Counted from the stretch's first letter, positions 6,812 to 16,567 are shown. The stretch is 64,000 nt of DNA from Butyrivibrio sp. AE3009 (GCF_000420845.1 NZ_ATVS01000012.1:36442-100441); one strand, 5' to 3'. Notes: generated from the sequence alone by a model not told the origin. Numbers and translations are program-made.

Positions 6812-6938
6812 TATAATGAGCCAAGGAGTGAACGAGAGAACAAACCGATTCGCTCTGAGGCTTTTCTTTTGCAAAAGAAACATAACTTTAGTGAAGCGCT
6901 GCTTCTGGTGGAAACATCAGGGCGGCGCTTTTATTTTT
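6812..6938 (+). promoter_or_regulatory. Transfer-operon leader: -10 element, palindrome and attenuator hairpin
   Basis: A consensus TATAAT (6812-6817) has no good -35, so it may depend on an activator at the 11-bp repeats. Downstream is an 18-bp palindrome, TTTCTTTTGCAAAAGAAA (6863-6880). A strong hairpin follows (AGCGCTGC 6895-6902 with GCGGCGCT 6922-6929, inner CTGGTG/CATCAG, GAAA loop) and then TTTTATTTTT. Transcripts from this promoter would make a ~115-nt RNA unless the hairpin is read through. It therefore looks like an attenuator or a small RNA gene 25 bp ahead of the first transfer-region gene. Confidence 0.6.
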
Positions 6939-6963
6939 CCCAAAAACAGAAAGGAAAAGACGT

Positions 6964-8127
6964 ATGGATTTTGAAGAATTCAAAGAACAGATCGCCAAAG
7001 ATTTGAAGGAAGTGCTTTATTCCAGGTACGGCATGGATGCTTCGGTTGAGCAGAGAACTGTTGAGAAGCTTAACTCAGCCTACGATGCGTTGACTGTTAA
7101 GCCTGAGGACTGCGAGATCGGAGTGAGTATGAATCTGGACACTCTCTATGATGCCTACAGAAATGGCGAAGCCTACGACGTAGTTCTTAATAAGGCCGCT
7201 GAGTTGGCTGATGGGAGCCTCAGGAACAAACCCGAGTTCAACATCGAGAACATCATGAACTACGACGTCATGAAGGAAACACTGGTCATGGAGGTTGTTT
7301 CAGCAGATAGAAATGCTGACTTCCTTAAGAACATTCCTCACAAGAACATTGAGGACCTGGCTGTGGTTTACCGCTTCCAGGTATGCGGAATGGAGGATGG
7401 ACACGGAACAATCCTTGTAACCAACGACCTTCTTGATAAGTACGGCATCACTGCAGAGCAGCTTCACGCTGATGCGCTGGAGAAAGCGCCTGAGATCCAG
7501 CCTATTGTATTCGAAGGCATGGCTGAGGTTCTTGCAAGACAGATGGGAGTTGAGAATGTCGAGATGCTGGGACTTAATGTTCCCCCTGAGGAGGAGCAGA
7601 TGATCGTAGTCAGCGTTGAAGGCAACGTTCACGGAGCCGGAGTGCTTGCTTACAGAGATTTCTGTGAAAAAGCATCGGAAAGGGTTGGAAATCAAAGCTT
7701 TTTCTTGCTTCCAAGCAGCATCCACGAACTTCTGATCATACCTGACAACGGAAAGTTCGATGTTCCGAGTTTGGAAATGATGGTCAGAGAGGTGAATGCA
7801 ACTACGGTTGATCCTGCAGAGCAGCTTACCGACAACGTTTATCACTACGATGCTGAGGCCAAGATCTTTGAGCGTGGTGATAAGTTCGTGCAGCGCCAGC
7901 AGGCCAAGGAAGCCGGAATCGACATGGGAGAGCCCAACGTTGATAAGGACGGAATCAAGGGCGAGATCGTAAACGAGAAAGCTCATGAGGCCAAGTCTGA
8001 GGTCCAGGGGGAAAAGAAATCCCTCATAGCCGACCTTAAGGCCAAGAAAGAGCAGATCGCTGCAGCTCCCAAAAAGGAGAATGCCCCCGAAATTAAGCCC
8101 AAAGCTAAGGGAGGAGACGCTAGATAA
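6964..8127 (+). CDS. DUF5688 family protein
   Basis: A 387-aa protein opening MDFEEFKEQIAKDLKEVLYS, which I recognise as the DUF5688 pattern common in Lachnospiraceae mobile elements. The middle (about 115-280) is an alpha/beta domain with the conserved-looking ILVTNDLLDKYGIT and FFLLPSSIHELLIIP stretches. The last ~80 residues are a charged, low-complexity tail. The start has AAAGGAAAAG upstream. It is the first gene after the transfer leader. The biochemical role is unknown. Confidence 0.7.
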   Translation: MDFEEFKEQIAKDLKEVLYSRYGMDASVEQRTVEKLNSAYDALTVKPEDCEIGVSMNLDTLYDAYRNGEAYDVVLNKAAELADGSLRNKPEFNIENIMNYDVMKETLVMEVVSADRNADFLKNIPHKNIEDLAVVYRFQVCGMEDGHGTILVTNDLLDKYGITAEQLHADALEKAPEIQPIVFEGMAEVLARQMGVENVEMLGLNVPPEEEQMIVVSVEGNVHGAGVLAYRDFCEKASERVGNQSFFLLPSSIHELLIIPDNGKFDVPSLEMMVREVNATTVDPAEQLTDNVYHYDAEAKIFERGDKFVQRQQAKEAGIDMGEPNVDKDGIKGEIVNEKAHEAKSEVQGEKKSLIADLKAKKEQIAAAPKKENAPEIKPKAKGGDAR

Positions 8128-8128
8128 G

Positions 8129-8377
8129 ATGATTTTTTCAAAGGACAAGCCAAAGAACTGCCGTGGCTGTGAGCACAAAGACATTTGTGGCGGTGTTAAA
8201 AGAAATTGCATATACAGACAAGAAGTTCTGGAAGCAGCTCTTAGCGCTGATTTTCCCTGCAGGACTTGTCCCTATGCCAAGGAGCATCCCATCTGTTTTC
8301 CCTGCTACAAGAATCTTCTTAAGCAGGAAGGAATCAAGGAATGGAAGGACAAGCACCCGGGACTCTGCCTTGAGTAA
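8129..8377 (+). CDS. Small cysteine-rich (zinc-binding) protein
   Basis: An 82-aa protein with four CxxC/CxxxC-type pairs: CRGC near residue 11, CIY and CGG nearby, CRTC near 44, and CFPC near 57. This suggests two zinc sites. ATG 8129 lies one base after the preceding stop, with GGAGG (8110-8114) inside that gene. Its place in the transfer operon suggests an accessory role, unproven. Confidence 0.55.
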   Translation: MIFSKDKPKNCRGCEHKDICGGVKRNCIYRQEVLEAALSADFPCRTCPYAKEHPICFPCYKNLLKQEGIKEWKDKHPGLCLE

Positions 8378-8415
8378 GCTTTGGCTGCCTTTGATCATCG
8401 GAAAGGAGGAAGAAC

Positions 8416-8814
8416 ATGGAATACATTCTTACAGGAAATGGAAAGAAAATCGGCCTTTCAGACCAGGGACTTCCGGAGGATTTCCCTATCTCCATCTATA
8501 TCGACAGCAACAAAGTAGTTTGGGGAATGTGTCAGAACCTCACCAGCTACATGGTGGAGTCCTATGAAGGAAATCTGGGAAAAGACTTTATCCCCGGAAC
8601 CGACTTTGTGGTTCTCTATGATGAGAACAAGGTCCTTGAGCTTATGGGACATCGCTTTATCTTTTACGACTGCCTCATCATGAAAGAGGACAACGGTCTT
8701 AAACCTCTGGAAAAGAACGAGGTGGAAGAGGCCAGAAAAGCTTTCCGTGAGCAGACCGGCAACTATCAGGCCGGACCCTTCCAGTTTAATGCTTATAAGC
8801 TATCGGAGGACTAA
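8416..8814 (+). CDS. Hypothetical transfer-region protein
   Basis: A 132-aa soluble protein, probably alpha/beta (ISIYIDSNKVVWGMC, FVVLYDENKVLELMG), with no signal or membrane segment. It has a strong AAAGGAGG ribosome site and is three bases from pcfB. No family recognised; by position a conjugation accessory gene. Confidence 0.6.
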   Translation: MEYILTGNGKKIGLSDQGLPEDFPISIYIDSNKVVWGMCQNLTSYMVESYEGNLGKDFIPGTDFVVLYDENKVLELMGHRFIFYDCLIMKEDNGLKPLEKNEVEEARKAFREQTGNYQAGPFQFNAYKLSED

Positions 8815-8817
8815 GGG

Positions 8818-9309
8818 ATGGTAGGAGAAGAAGTAACAAAAGAATCCATCAGCTATGTCTATCGATCTTCCAGAGTTTCTCTGGAGGATGCAATTAAGGT
8901 CATGCGCTGGATTGATGAAACAAAAAAGGAGCTAAAGGCCAAAGTTAAGGCCAAGAAGGACGTAAAGCCCGTTGGCAAGCAGACTGTAAAACAGCTCATT
9001 GGCCAGGATCAGGGCGTCACCAGCGTTGACGTCGCTAAGACTGACCTCAGGGAGTTCCAGAAGATTGCCGGCAGGTTCGGTGTGGACTTTGCTGTAGTTA
9101 AGAACAAAGGACAGGAGCCGCCGATTTACACAATCTTTTTCAAGGCAAGAGACCAGGATGCCATCTCCAAGGTGGTTCAGCTTTACACGGAAAAGAAAAT
9201 GCTTGAGCCCAAGAAGCCATCCATAATCCAGCACCTGAAAGAGCTGAAGAGTAAAGCGGCAGAGATTCCACATAAGGTAGCCCATAGGGAGAAGGTGAGG
9301 ACCAGGTGA
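8818..9309 (+). CDS. pcfB: PcfB/DUF3801 family conjugation protein
   Basis: A 163-aa protein. The pattern LREFQKIAGRFGVDFAVVK, then PPIYTIFFKARDQDAISKVV, is the DUF3801/PcfB domain of Gram-positive conjugation systems. There it acts as a relaxosome accessory that links the relaxase to the coupling protein. Its stop overlaps the GTG of the VirD4 gene by GTGA, indicating translational coupling with its expected partner. The basic C-terminal tail is typical. Confidence 0.8.
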   Translation: MVGEEVTKESISYVYRSSRVSLEDAIKVMRWIDETKKELKAKVKAKKDVKPVGKQTVKQLIGQDQGVTSVDVAKTDLREFQKIAGRFGVDFAVVKNKGQEPPIYTIFFKARDQDAISKVVQLYTEKKMLEPKKPSIIQHLKELKSKAAEIPHKVAHREKVRTR

Positions 9310-10925
9310 TAACCTTTGAGACAATCCTTGAAAATCCCAAAGCCCTTGTGGGCCTCATTAGCCTGGCACTCCTATTGATAGTTCTTTTCATCTGGGATAG
9401 GAAGGACAACCAAAAGAAATTCAGACACAGAGTGGAGTTTGGCTCTGCAAGATGGGGAACAAAAAAAGAGATCACACCCTATGTTGACCCTGAATTCAAG
9501 AATAACATAATTCTCTCTGATTCAGAGAAGCTGACGATGAATTCAAGACCCGCTAATCCCAAGTACGCAAGAAACAAAAACGTACTGGTTATTGGTGGTT
9601 CCGGTTCAGGTAAAACAAGGTTTTTCATTAAGCCCAATTTGCTGCAGATGCACTCCAGCTATGTGGTCACTGATCCTAAGGGACAGCTCCTTCCTGAAAC
9701 AGGAATGGCGCTTCTTAAGAACGATTACAAGATCAAGGTTTTCAACACCATAAACTTTGCCAAGAGCATGCATTATAACCCTTTTTACTACATTCACTCG
9801 GAAAAAGACATCCTGAAGATGGTAACAGTTCTCATGCTGAATACCAAGGGTGAAGGTAGCAGCACTGATCCCTTCTGGGACAAGGCGGAAAGGCTTCTTT
9901 ATACTGCGCTCATTGGCTACATTCACTTTGAGGCTCCGGTAGAGGAACAGAACTTCAAGACTCTTTTGGAGATGCTCAATTCCATGGAGGTAAGGGAGGA
10001 AGATGAGACCTTCAAGAACCCAGTTGACCTCAGTTTTGAGGAACTTGAGGCAGAACAGCCGGATCACTTCGCGGTAAGGCAGTACAAAAAATATAAGCTA
10101 GCTGCAGGAAAGACTGCCAAGTCAATCCTGGTAAGTGCAGGCGCAAGGCTGGCTCCCTTTGATATAGCGGAGCTTAGAGAAATCACAGAGTACGATGAGC
10201 TGGAGCTTGATACCCTTGGAGATGTGAAGACAGCTCTTTTCCTGATCATGTCGGATACAGACAGCACCTTCAATTTTCTTATAAGCATGGTTTACACCCA
10301 GCTCTTTAATCTCCTCTGTGAAAAAGCGGATGACCAGTATGATGGCAGACTTCCGGTCCATGTAAGATGCCTCATCGATGAGTGCGCGAACATCGGACAG
10401 ATCCCGAATCTGGAGAAGATCGTTGCAACTATTCGAAGCCGAGAAATCTCAGCCTGTCTTATGTTCCAGGCCAAGTCCCAGCTTAAGACCATCTACAAGG
10501 ATGGCTGCGATACCATTGTTGGAAACATGGATTCACAGGTCTTTCTTGGTGGCGCTGAGCAGGAGACCCTGAAGGACCTCAATGCTATTTTGGGAAAAGA
10601 GACCATTGATTTCTATACAACCCAGGATACAAGAGGTTCACAGCCTACCTATGGAATTAACTGCCAGAAAGCAGCCCATGACCTTATGAGCATGGACGAA
10701 CTGGCAGTTATGGATGGTGGAAAATGTATTGTCCAGATCAGAGGCGTCAGACCATTCTTTTCCAAGAAGTATGATGTTACCAAGCATCCTAATTATCCTC
10801 TGACAGCGGATTATGACAAAAAGAACTATTTCCACATTGAGAACTATCTCAAGAAAAAGAACAACATAATATTGCACGCCGATGACGAATTTATAGTCAT
10901 CGACATTGATTTCAACGAAACTTAA
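9306..10925 (+). CDS. VirD4/TraG type IV coupling protein
   Basis: A 539-aa inner-membrane ATPase that brings the relaxase-DNA complex to the transfer channel. There is one N-terminal membrane segment (13-30), Walker A GGSGSGKT (97-104), and Walker B LIDECANIG with D358-E359, followed by the NLEKIVATIRSREIS stretch conserved in TraG/VirD4. GTG 9306 is preferred because it overlaps the upstream stop. Length and motif order match Tn1549-type coupling proteins. Confidence 0.92.
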   Translation: MITFETILENPKALVGLISLALLLIVLFIWDRKDNQKKFRHRVEFGSARWGTKKEITPYVDPEFKNNIILSDSEKLTMNSRPANPKYARNKNVLVIGGSGSGKTRFFIKPNLLQMHSSYVVTDPKGQLLPETGMALLKNDYKIKVFNTINFAKSMHYNPFYYIHSEKDILKMVTVLMLNTKGEGSSTDPFWDKAERLLYTALIGYIHFEAPVEEQNFKTLLEMLNSMEVREEDETFKNPVDLSFEELEAEQPDHFAVRQYKKYKLAAGKTAKSILVSAGARLAPFDIAELREITEYDELELDTLGDVKTALFLIMSDTDSTFNFLISMVYTQLFNLLCEKADDQYDGRLPVHVRCLIDECANIGQIPNLEKIVATIRSREISACLMFQAKSQLKTIYKDGCDTIVGNMDSQVFLGGAEQETLKDLNAILGKETIDFYTTQDTRGSQPTYGINCQKAAHDLMSMDELAVMDGGKCIVQIRGVRPFFSKKYDVTKHPNYPLTADYDKKNYFHIENYLKKKNNIILHADDEFIVIDIDFNET

Positions 10926-10946
10926 AAACAAAAACATTATTACCGG

Positions 10947-10988
10947 CGCCAAAGACGTTGGCGTCGCTGACCGCAAAAAGATAGCGGT
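10947..10988 (+). other. Two small hairpins between virD4 and the Maff2 gene
   Basis: CGCCAA/TTGGCG (10947-10963) and ACCGC/GCGGT (10970-10988) can fold back to back just before the Maff2 gene, whose product is likely needed in many copies. They may set mRNA processing or differential expression. No T-run follows, so they are not ordinary terminators. Confidence 0.45.
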
Positions 10989-11003
10989 AGAAAGGACAAA
11001 ATT

Positions 11004-11216
11004 ATGGCATTTTTTCAGAGTTCAATCACAGTACTTCAGGCACTTGTAATCGCACTTGGCGCAGGCCTTGGCATTTGGGGAGGCGTTAACCTCATGGAAG
11101 GTTACGGCGGTGATAACCCCGGCGCTAAGTCCCAGGGTATGAAGCAGCTCATGGCTGGCGGCGGAATCGCCCTCATCGGTACTACACTTGTGCCTCTTCT
11201 TGCAGGTCTCTTTTGA
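11004..11216 (+). CDS. Maff2 family small membrane protein
   Basis: A 70-aa protein with two hydrophobic segments (about 8-28 and 48-68) separated by a Gly-rich polar loop (MEGYGGDNPGAKSQG). This is the Maff2 family found in this place in Tn1549-like elements. The size and two-helix hairpin resemble VirB2/TrbC pilins, so a channel or pilin-like role is likely but inferred. AGAAAGGAC is upstream. Confidence 0.8.
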   Translation: MAFFQSSITVLQALVIALGAGLGIWGGVNLMEGYGGDNPGAKSQGMKQLMAGGGIALIGTTLVPLLAGLF

Positions 11217-11299
11217 TCCGCAGGAAGGTTGAACCTAAGGCTGGGGAGAGCAATCTCCCCGGCTTTTTCCAAATTAATCGAAAATAATGGAGGGCATGA

Positions 11300-12166
11300 A
11301 TGGAAGCCGTATTAGAACAAATTGAAGAATGGTTTAGAAACATGCTCATCGAAGGAATAATGGAACACCTGACCAATACCTTTGACTCCATGAATAGTGA
11401 AGTCGGAGAGATAGCAAACGTGGTGGGGCAGACACCGGCAAGTTACCTGCCTTCGGTTTATAACCTCATCAGGAATCTGTCGGACAACCTGATTATGCCG
11501 GTAGCAGGAATTATCCTTACTTTTATCGCCTGCTACGAGCTTATTCAGCTTGTTATCGCCCACAACAATCTTGCTAACTTCGAGACTTTTATATTCTTTA
11601 AGTGGATATTCAAAACCTTTGTAGCAGTAACACTTATCTCCAACACCTTTACCATAACCCTGGCAGTGTTTGATGTTGCCAAGTGGATCATAGACAGAAG
11701 CGGCGGAATCATCATGGCCAGTACCGCAATTGATGCATCAGCTCTGGCGGGAATGCAGGCAACTCTTGAGTCCTACGACACCGGAGTGCTGTTCAGTATC
11801 TTTTTACAGAGCTTCATCGTGCAGTTCCTGGTGAAGATAGCTGCAATCTTCATCTTCCTCGTAGTGAATGGAAGAATGATTGAGATATATCTCACAATTT
11901 CCCTGGCTCCGATTCCTTTTGCAACCTTTGGAAGCCGCGAACAGTCACAAATCGGACAGAACTATTTCAGGTCCCTCTGGGCACTTGGACTTCAGGGCTT
12001 CCTTATCATGGTCTGCGTGGGAATCTACGCTGTAATGATTCAGTCGGTAGCTTTTTCTGCTGACATCATGGGTTCGCTGTGGAAGGTACTGGGCTTTACG
12101 ATACTGCTTGGTTTTACGCTCCTGAAGACCGGATCAATCGCCAAATCGATTGTCCATGCAACTTAA
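11300..12166 (+). CDS. TrbL/VirB6-like conjugal membrane protein
   Basis: A 288-aa protein with a soluble N-terminus (1-70) and about six membrane segments from residue ~63 to the end, including a core around LVVNGRMIEIYLTISLAPIP that is typical of TrbL/VirB6/CD0411-type channel proteins. ATG 11300 has GGAGG seven bases upstream. It forms the inner-membrane translocation pore with VirB4 and PrgI. Confidence 0.8.
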   Translation: MEAVLEQIEEWFRNMLIEGIMEHLTNTFDSMNSEVGEIANVVGQTPASYLPSVYNLIRNLSDNLIMPVAGIILTFIACYELIQLVIAHNNLANFETFIFFKWIFKTFVAVTLISNTFTITLAVFDVAKWIIDRSGGIIMASTAIDASALAGMQATLESYDTGVLFSIFLQSFIVQFLVKIAAIFIFLVVNGRMIEIYLTISLAPIPFATFGSREQSQIGQNYFRSLWALGLQGFLIMVCVGIYAVMIQSVAFSADIMGSLWKVLGFTILLGFTLLKTGSIAKSIVHAT

Positions 12167-12180
12167 GGAAAAGGAGGAAT

Positions 12181-12615
12181 ATGGCAAATTATATAAGCGC
12201 ACCCAGGGATTTTTCCAAAGTAAAATCCAAGGTGTTTTTCAATCTGACAAAGAGGCAGCTTATTTGCTTTTCACTTGGAGCAATGATCGGTGTTCCGGCT
12301 TTCTTTCTCATAAAGAGGCTGGGAAACATAACAGTGGCAATGCTTGGAATGATGCTTTCCATGATGCCACTGTTTTTTCTTGCCATGTATGAAAAGAATG
12401 GGCAGCCATTGGAGGTGTATTTGGAGCATTTCTACGAAGCAACCTTTGAAAGACCCAAGAAACGCCTCTACAAAAATACAAACTATTATGCACTGCTTGA
12501 GGAAATAGCAGAGCAGGAAAGGAATAAAGAGACAGATGAAGGCAATAAAACTGTTTCACAGGGAAAAGAAAAAGAAAAACGTCCCGGAAAGCGCTCAGGA
12601 GAGCATACCCTTTGA
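12181..12615 (+). CDS. PrgI/VirB3-like conjugal protein
   Basis: A 144-aa protein. After a polar start (MANYISAPRDFSKVKSKVFF) two close membrane segments (about 27-45 and 48-68) lead to a charged tail, matching PrgI. ATG 12181 follows AAAGGAGGAAT. It overlaps virB4 by 80 bp, the usual prgI-virB4 coupling; the Lys/Arg-rich tail is encoded in the overlap. Confidence 0.85.
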   Translation: MANYISAPRDFSKVKSKVFFNLTKRQLICFSLGAMIGVPAFFLIKRLGNITVAMLGMMLSMMPLFFLAMYEKNGQPLEVYLEHFYEATFERPKKRLYKNTNYYALLEEIAEQERNKETDEGNKTVSQGKEKEKRPGKRSGEHTL

Positions 12616-14902
12616 CCGCATGTTTCCTGATGGGATATGCCGAGTGGGAAAGGACTTCTACACCAAGACAATCCAGTTTCAGGACATAAACTATCAGCTG
12701 GCTCAGGCAGAGGACCAGACAGAGATCTTTGAGGAGTGGTGCAGCTTCCTTAACTTCTTCGATAGTTCTGTGCACTTCCAGATTTCTTTCTTAAACATGT
12801 CCACAGATGCTGAGAAGTTTGAGAAAAAGATCGCGATTAAGCACAGACCTGACGGCTACAACAAGGTCCGTGATGAGTATAGCTACATGCTGTTCCATCA
12901 GATGCAGGCCGGCAATAACGGTCTTACCAAGACCAAGTATCTTACTTTTGGTATTCATGCTGAGAATATGAAGACTGCGAAGCCAAGGCTCATCCACATC
13001 GAGACGGACCTTCTCAATAACTTCAAGCGTATTGGAGTCCAGGCAAGGACCCTTAATGGAAAAGAGAGGCTGGAGATCATGCACGCTCAGTTCCATATCG
13101 GGGATGATGCCAAGTTCTTCTTTGACTGGAAGGACACAGTGAGGGCAGGCGCCTCGGTAAAAGATGCTATTGCACCAAGCAGCTTTAATTTCAAAAACGG
13201 AAGACTCTTCCAGATGGGGGATGCCTACGGCTGCATGAGCTTTTTGCAGATCACAGCTTCAGATATCAGCGACAGAATGCTGGCAGATTTCCTTTCCATG
13301 GAATCAAGCCAGATTGTCACAATGCATCTGCAGTCTGTTAATCAGAATGAGGCTATTAAGACCATCAAGCACACAATCACTGAACTGGATCGTTCCAAGA
13401 TTGAGGAGCAGAAAAAGGCTGTTCGTGCCGGTTACGACATGGATATAATTCCTTCAGATCTTGCCACCTACGGCAAAGATGCCAAGGCACTTCTGAAGGA
13501 ACTGCAGTCACAGAATGAGAGAATGTTCCTTATGACGTTCCTTATCCTTAATACCGGAAAGACCCAGCAGGACCTTGAGAACAATTTCTTCCAGGCAAAC
13601 AGTATTGCCCAGAAGCATAACTGTAACCTGGTGAGACTTGATTATCAGCAGGAGCAGGGACTTATGAGCTGCCTTCCTCTGGCAACAAACCTTGTGGATA
13701 TCAGACGAGGCATGACAACCTCAAGCACTGCGATTTTTGTGCCTTTTACCACACAGGAGCTGTTTCAGACGGGAAAAGAGTCACTGTACTACGGACTCAA
13801 TGCTCTGTCCAATAACCTTATCATGGTGGACCGCAAGCTCCTTAAGAATCCTAACGGCCTTATCCTTGGAACTCCCGGTTCCGGTAAGTCTTTTGCCGCA
13901 AAAAGAGAAATTGCAAATGCATTCCTGGTTACTGACGATGACATCATCATCTCAGATCCTGAAGCCGAGTACAGGCCACTGGTTGAGCACTTTGGAGGCC
14001 AGGTTATCAAGATAAGTCCTACATCTGACCAGTACATCAACCCCATGGACATCAACATGAACTACAGCGAAGATGATAATCCAATCATGCTAAAGGCTGA
14101 TTTCATATTGTCTTTGTGCGAGCTGATTGTTGGCGGTAAGGATGGTCTTCTTCCTGTTGAAAAGACTGTAATAGACAGATGTATCCATCAGATCTATCAG
14201 AGATACTTCGAGGATCCAAGACCTGAGAACATGCCTCTTTTGGAAGACCTGTATAAAGAGCTTCTGAAGCAGGATGAGCCTGAAGCCAAGCATGTAGCAA
14301 CCGCCCTGGAGATTTATGTAAAGGGTTCACTTAATCTCTTTAACCATAGGACCAATGTTAATATCACCAACAGAATTGTGTGCTATGACATCAAGGAACT
14401 TGGTAAGCAGCTCAAGAAGATCGGAATGCTCATAATTCAGGATCAGGTCTGGGGAAGAGTCTCGTCCAACAGAGAGGCCGGAAAGTCCACCAGATACTAC
14501 TTAGATGAAATGCATCTGCTCCTCAAAGAAGAGCAGACAGCCGCTTATACAGTAGAGATCTGGAAGCGTTTCAGAAAGTGGGGTGGCATTCCCAGTGGCA
14601 TAACTCAGAACGTCAAGGACCTCCTGGCTTCCAAGGAGGTTGAAAATATCTTTGAAAACTCTGACTTCGTTATCATGCTGAATCAGGCGGTTGGAGACAG
14701 GGCAATCCTTGCAAAGCAGCTTAATATAAGTCCTCATCAGCTCTCGTATGTGACTCATTCGGGAGAAGGTGAAGGACTTTTATTTTACGGAAGTGTCATT
14801 CTTCCCTTTGTAGACAGATTCCCTAAGGATCTTGAACTGTATCACATTATGACAACGAAGCCTCAGGAGGTTCAGGAAGCAAAGGAGCAGGCTAATGAAT
14901 GA
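12536..14902 (+). CDS. VirB4/TraE conjugation ATPase
   Basis: A 788-aa ATPase that powers the type IV channel. An N-terminal VirB4-specific half (to ~430) precedes Walker A GTPGSGKS (about 445-452) and Walker B YYLDEMHLLL (D657, E658). The late GGIPSGITQNVKDLL and FVIMLNQAVGDR stretches are conserved in Gram-positive VirB4. The start lies inside prgI and the stop overlaps the next gene by 8 bp, so expression is tightly coupled. Confidence 0.92.
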   Translation: MKAIKLFHREKKKKNVPESAQESIPFDRMFPDGICRVGKDFYTKTIQFQDINYQLAQAEDQTEIFEEWCSFLNFFDSSVHFQISFLNMSTDAEKFEKKIAIKHRPDGYNKVRDEYSYMLFHQMQAGNNGLTKTKYLTFGIHAENMKTAKPRLIHIETDLLNNFKRIGVQARTLNGKERLEIMHAQFHIGDDAKFFFDWKDTVRAGASVKDAIAPSSFNFKNGRLFQMGDAYGCMSFLQITASDISDRMLADFLSMESSQIVTMHLQSVNQNEAIKTIKHTITELDRSKIEEQKKAVRAGYDMDIIPSDLATYGKDAKALLKELQSQNERMFLMTFLILNTGKTQQDLENNFFQANSIAQKHNCNLVRLDYQQEQGLMSCLPLATNLVDIRRGMTTSSTAIFVPFTTQELFQTGKESLYYGLNALSNNLIMVDRKLLKNPNGLILGTPGSGKSFAAKREIANAFLVTDDDIIISDPEAEYRPLVEHFGGQVIKISPTSDQYINPMDINMNYSEDDNPIMLKADFILSLCELIVGGKDGLLPVEKTVIDRCIHQIYQRYFEDPRPENMPLLEDLYKELLKQDEPEAKHVATALEIYVKGSLNLFNHRTNVNITNRIVCYDIKELGKQLKKIGMLIIQDQVWGRVSSNREAGKSTRYYLDEMHLLLKEEQTAAYTVEIWKRFRKWGGIPSGITQNVKDLLASKEVENIFENSDFVIMLNQAVGDRAILAKQLNISPHQLSYVTHSGEGEGLLFYGSVILPFVDRFPKDLELYHIMTTKPQEVQEAKEQANE

Positions 14903-16556
14903 GAAAAGTGGAAACAACGCTTCAAAGCTCAAGACCAGTACTACGGCTGCGAAGGCTGCAAGAGATAAGTTTCGTACCGGGAAAAAAGATAACGAGATGA
15001 CCCTGGAGGAAAGAAAGGCCCTGGCGAAGATGAGGTCCCAGGGAAGAACCTGGGCCTATAAGGAAATTGCGGCAAGGGAAATGGCGAGAAAGGCTGCAAC
15101 TGCCACAAGAGCCGTTTCCTCCGGTGTTTCAGAAGGATCAGACGATAAGAATAAAGACCAGAACGTTGGGGCAGAGAGTGCGCGTGCAGGACTTTCTGCA
15201 GCCAGCGCCATGGCTGAGGCTGTTAAGCATGACCTCTACAGCAATAAGCGCTATGAGAATAAACATAAGCGTGATGTCAGGGAAGAAAATGCTGCTAAGA
15301 AGTCAGGATCCAATCCTCAGTCTAAGGCCAGACAACACAGTCAGATGAAGAAGGAAATAAAGGAAAAAGCATTTCAGAAAAGCTCCAAAGAAGCAGCAAA
15401 TCAGGTTGGAAATGTTGGCAGAAAGTTTGTTGATCAGGCTGAGGACCTGGTTGGTAAGCTCGGAGAATTCCTGAAAGAGCATGCTGAAGCTATTGGAGTA
15501 ATTGCTGTTGTGCTGGCTCTTATCATTCTTATTTCCGGAATCTTTTCATCCTGCGGCTGTGTGTTTAATGGCGCTTCCCATGTGGGAATCACAACAAGCT
15601 ATACAGCTGTGGATGATGAGATCCTGGCTGTTGAAGCCAATTATAGAGAATTGGAGGATGAACTGAAGGACACCATCGATAATATCGAAGTAGATCATCC
15701 GGGGTTTGATGAATATCAGTACACTCTGGATAACATCGGTCACAATCCTTATCAGCTGGCTGCAGTTCTTACTGTTCTCTATGAGCAGTATACGGAAAGC
15801 ATGGTACAGGCCAAAATAGAGGAAATCTTTGAAAAGCAGTACACCTTGGCCCTGAGACCTGTGACAGAAATTAGAGAAAGAGAAGTCACAGATTATCGCT
15901 GGGTAGAGGATGACAGCTATGAAGATGGCGGCTACTACGAGGAGTACACCTACATAGAACAGTACGAGTGGAAGATATTGAAGGTCAGCCTTGTTAATCA
16001 CACCCTCGACACTGTCATAAGGAGCCTTGGCCTTACAGCTGATCAGCTGGCAAGATATGAGGTTCTTCTTGAGACCTATGGCAATAAAAAATATCTTTTC
16101 GATGATGACATTTATTCCATTGTGGATCCGGGAAGATATGGGGATTACGAGATTCCACCGGAGGCTCTTACGGATGTGAGATTTGCAAACATGATCCGAG
16201 AGGCGGAGAGGTATCTTGGATATCCTTACGTCTGGGGAGGAAGCAAGCCTTCAACATCCTTTGACTGTTCAGGCTTTGTGTGCTGGGTGATCAATCACTG
16301 TGGTAATGGCTGGAATGTTGGCAGAACTACAGCTAACGGACTTTTGAATCGCTGTACCAGGATTCCTGCTTCAGAGGCCCGTCCCGGCGATCTTATCTTT
16401 TTCAAAGGAACCTATGATGTGAAGGGAGCAAGCCACGTGGGAATCTACGTGGGAGATGGAATGATGCTTCACTGCGGATCACCAATCCAGTACACATCAG
16501 TAAACACCAATTATTGGAGAAAACATTTTTATACCTATGCAAGAATCAATGGGTAG
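14895..16556 (+). CDS. Membrane-anchored NlpC/P60 peptidoglycan hydrolase
   Basis: A 553-aa protein. A basic, Ala/Lys-rich N-terminus (~190 residues) precedes one membrane segment (about 198-216). An extracellular helical linker follows, then a C-terminal NlpC/P60 domain. Catalytic Cys458 lies in FDCSGF, with His514 in ASHVGIY and a third polar residue at His526 (MLHCG). It cuts cell-wall peptides so the channel can cross the wall (VirB1-like role). It lacks the separate lysozyme domain often fused in related elements. Confidence 0.88.
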   Translation: MNEKSGNNASKLKTSTTAAKAARDKFRTGKKDNEMTLEERKALAKMRSQGRTWAYKEIAAREMARKAATATRAVSSGVSEGSDDKNKDQNVGAESARAGLSAASAMAEAVKHDLYSNKRYENKHKRDVREENAAKKSGSNPQSKARQHSQMKKEIKEKAFQKSSKEAANQVGNVGRKFVDQAEDLVGKLGEFLKEHAEAIGVIAVVLALIILISGIFSSCGCVFNGASHVGITTSYTAVDDEILAVEANYRELEDELKDTIDNIEVDHPGFDEYQYTLDNIGHNPYQLAAVLTVLYEQYTESMVQAKIEEIFEKQYTLALRPVTEIREREVTDYRWVEDDSYEDGGYYEEYTYIEQYEWKILKVSLVNHTLDTVIRSLGLTADQLARYEVLLETYGNKKYLFDDDIYSIVDPGRYGDYEIPPEALTDVRFANMIREAERYLGYPYVWGGSKPSTSFDCSGFVCWVINHCGNGWNVGRTTANGLLNRCTRIPASEARPGDLIFFKGTYDVKGASHVGIYVGDGMMLHCGSPIQYTSVNTNYWRKHFYTYARING

Positions 16557-16567
16557 AAGGGAGAGTT

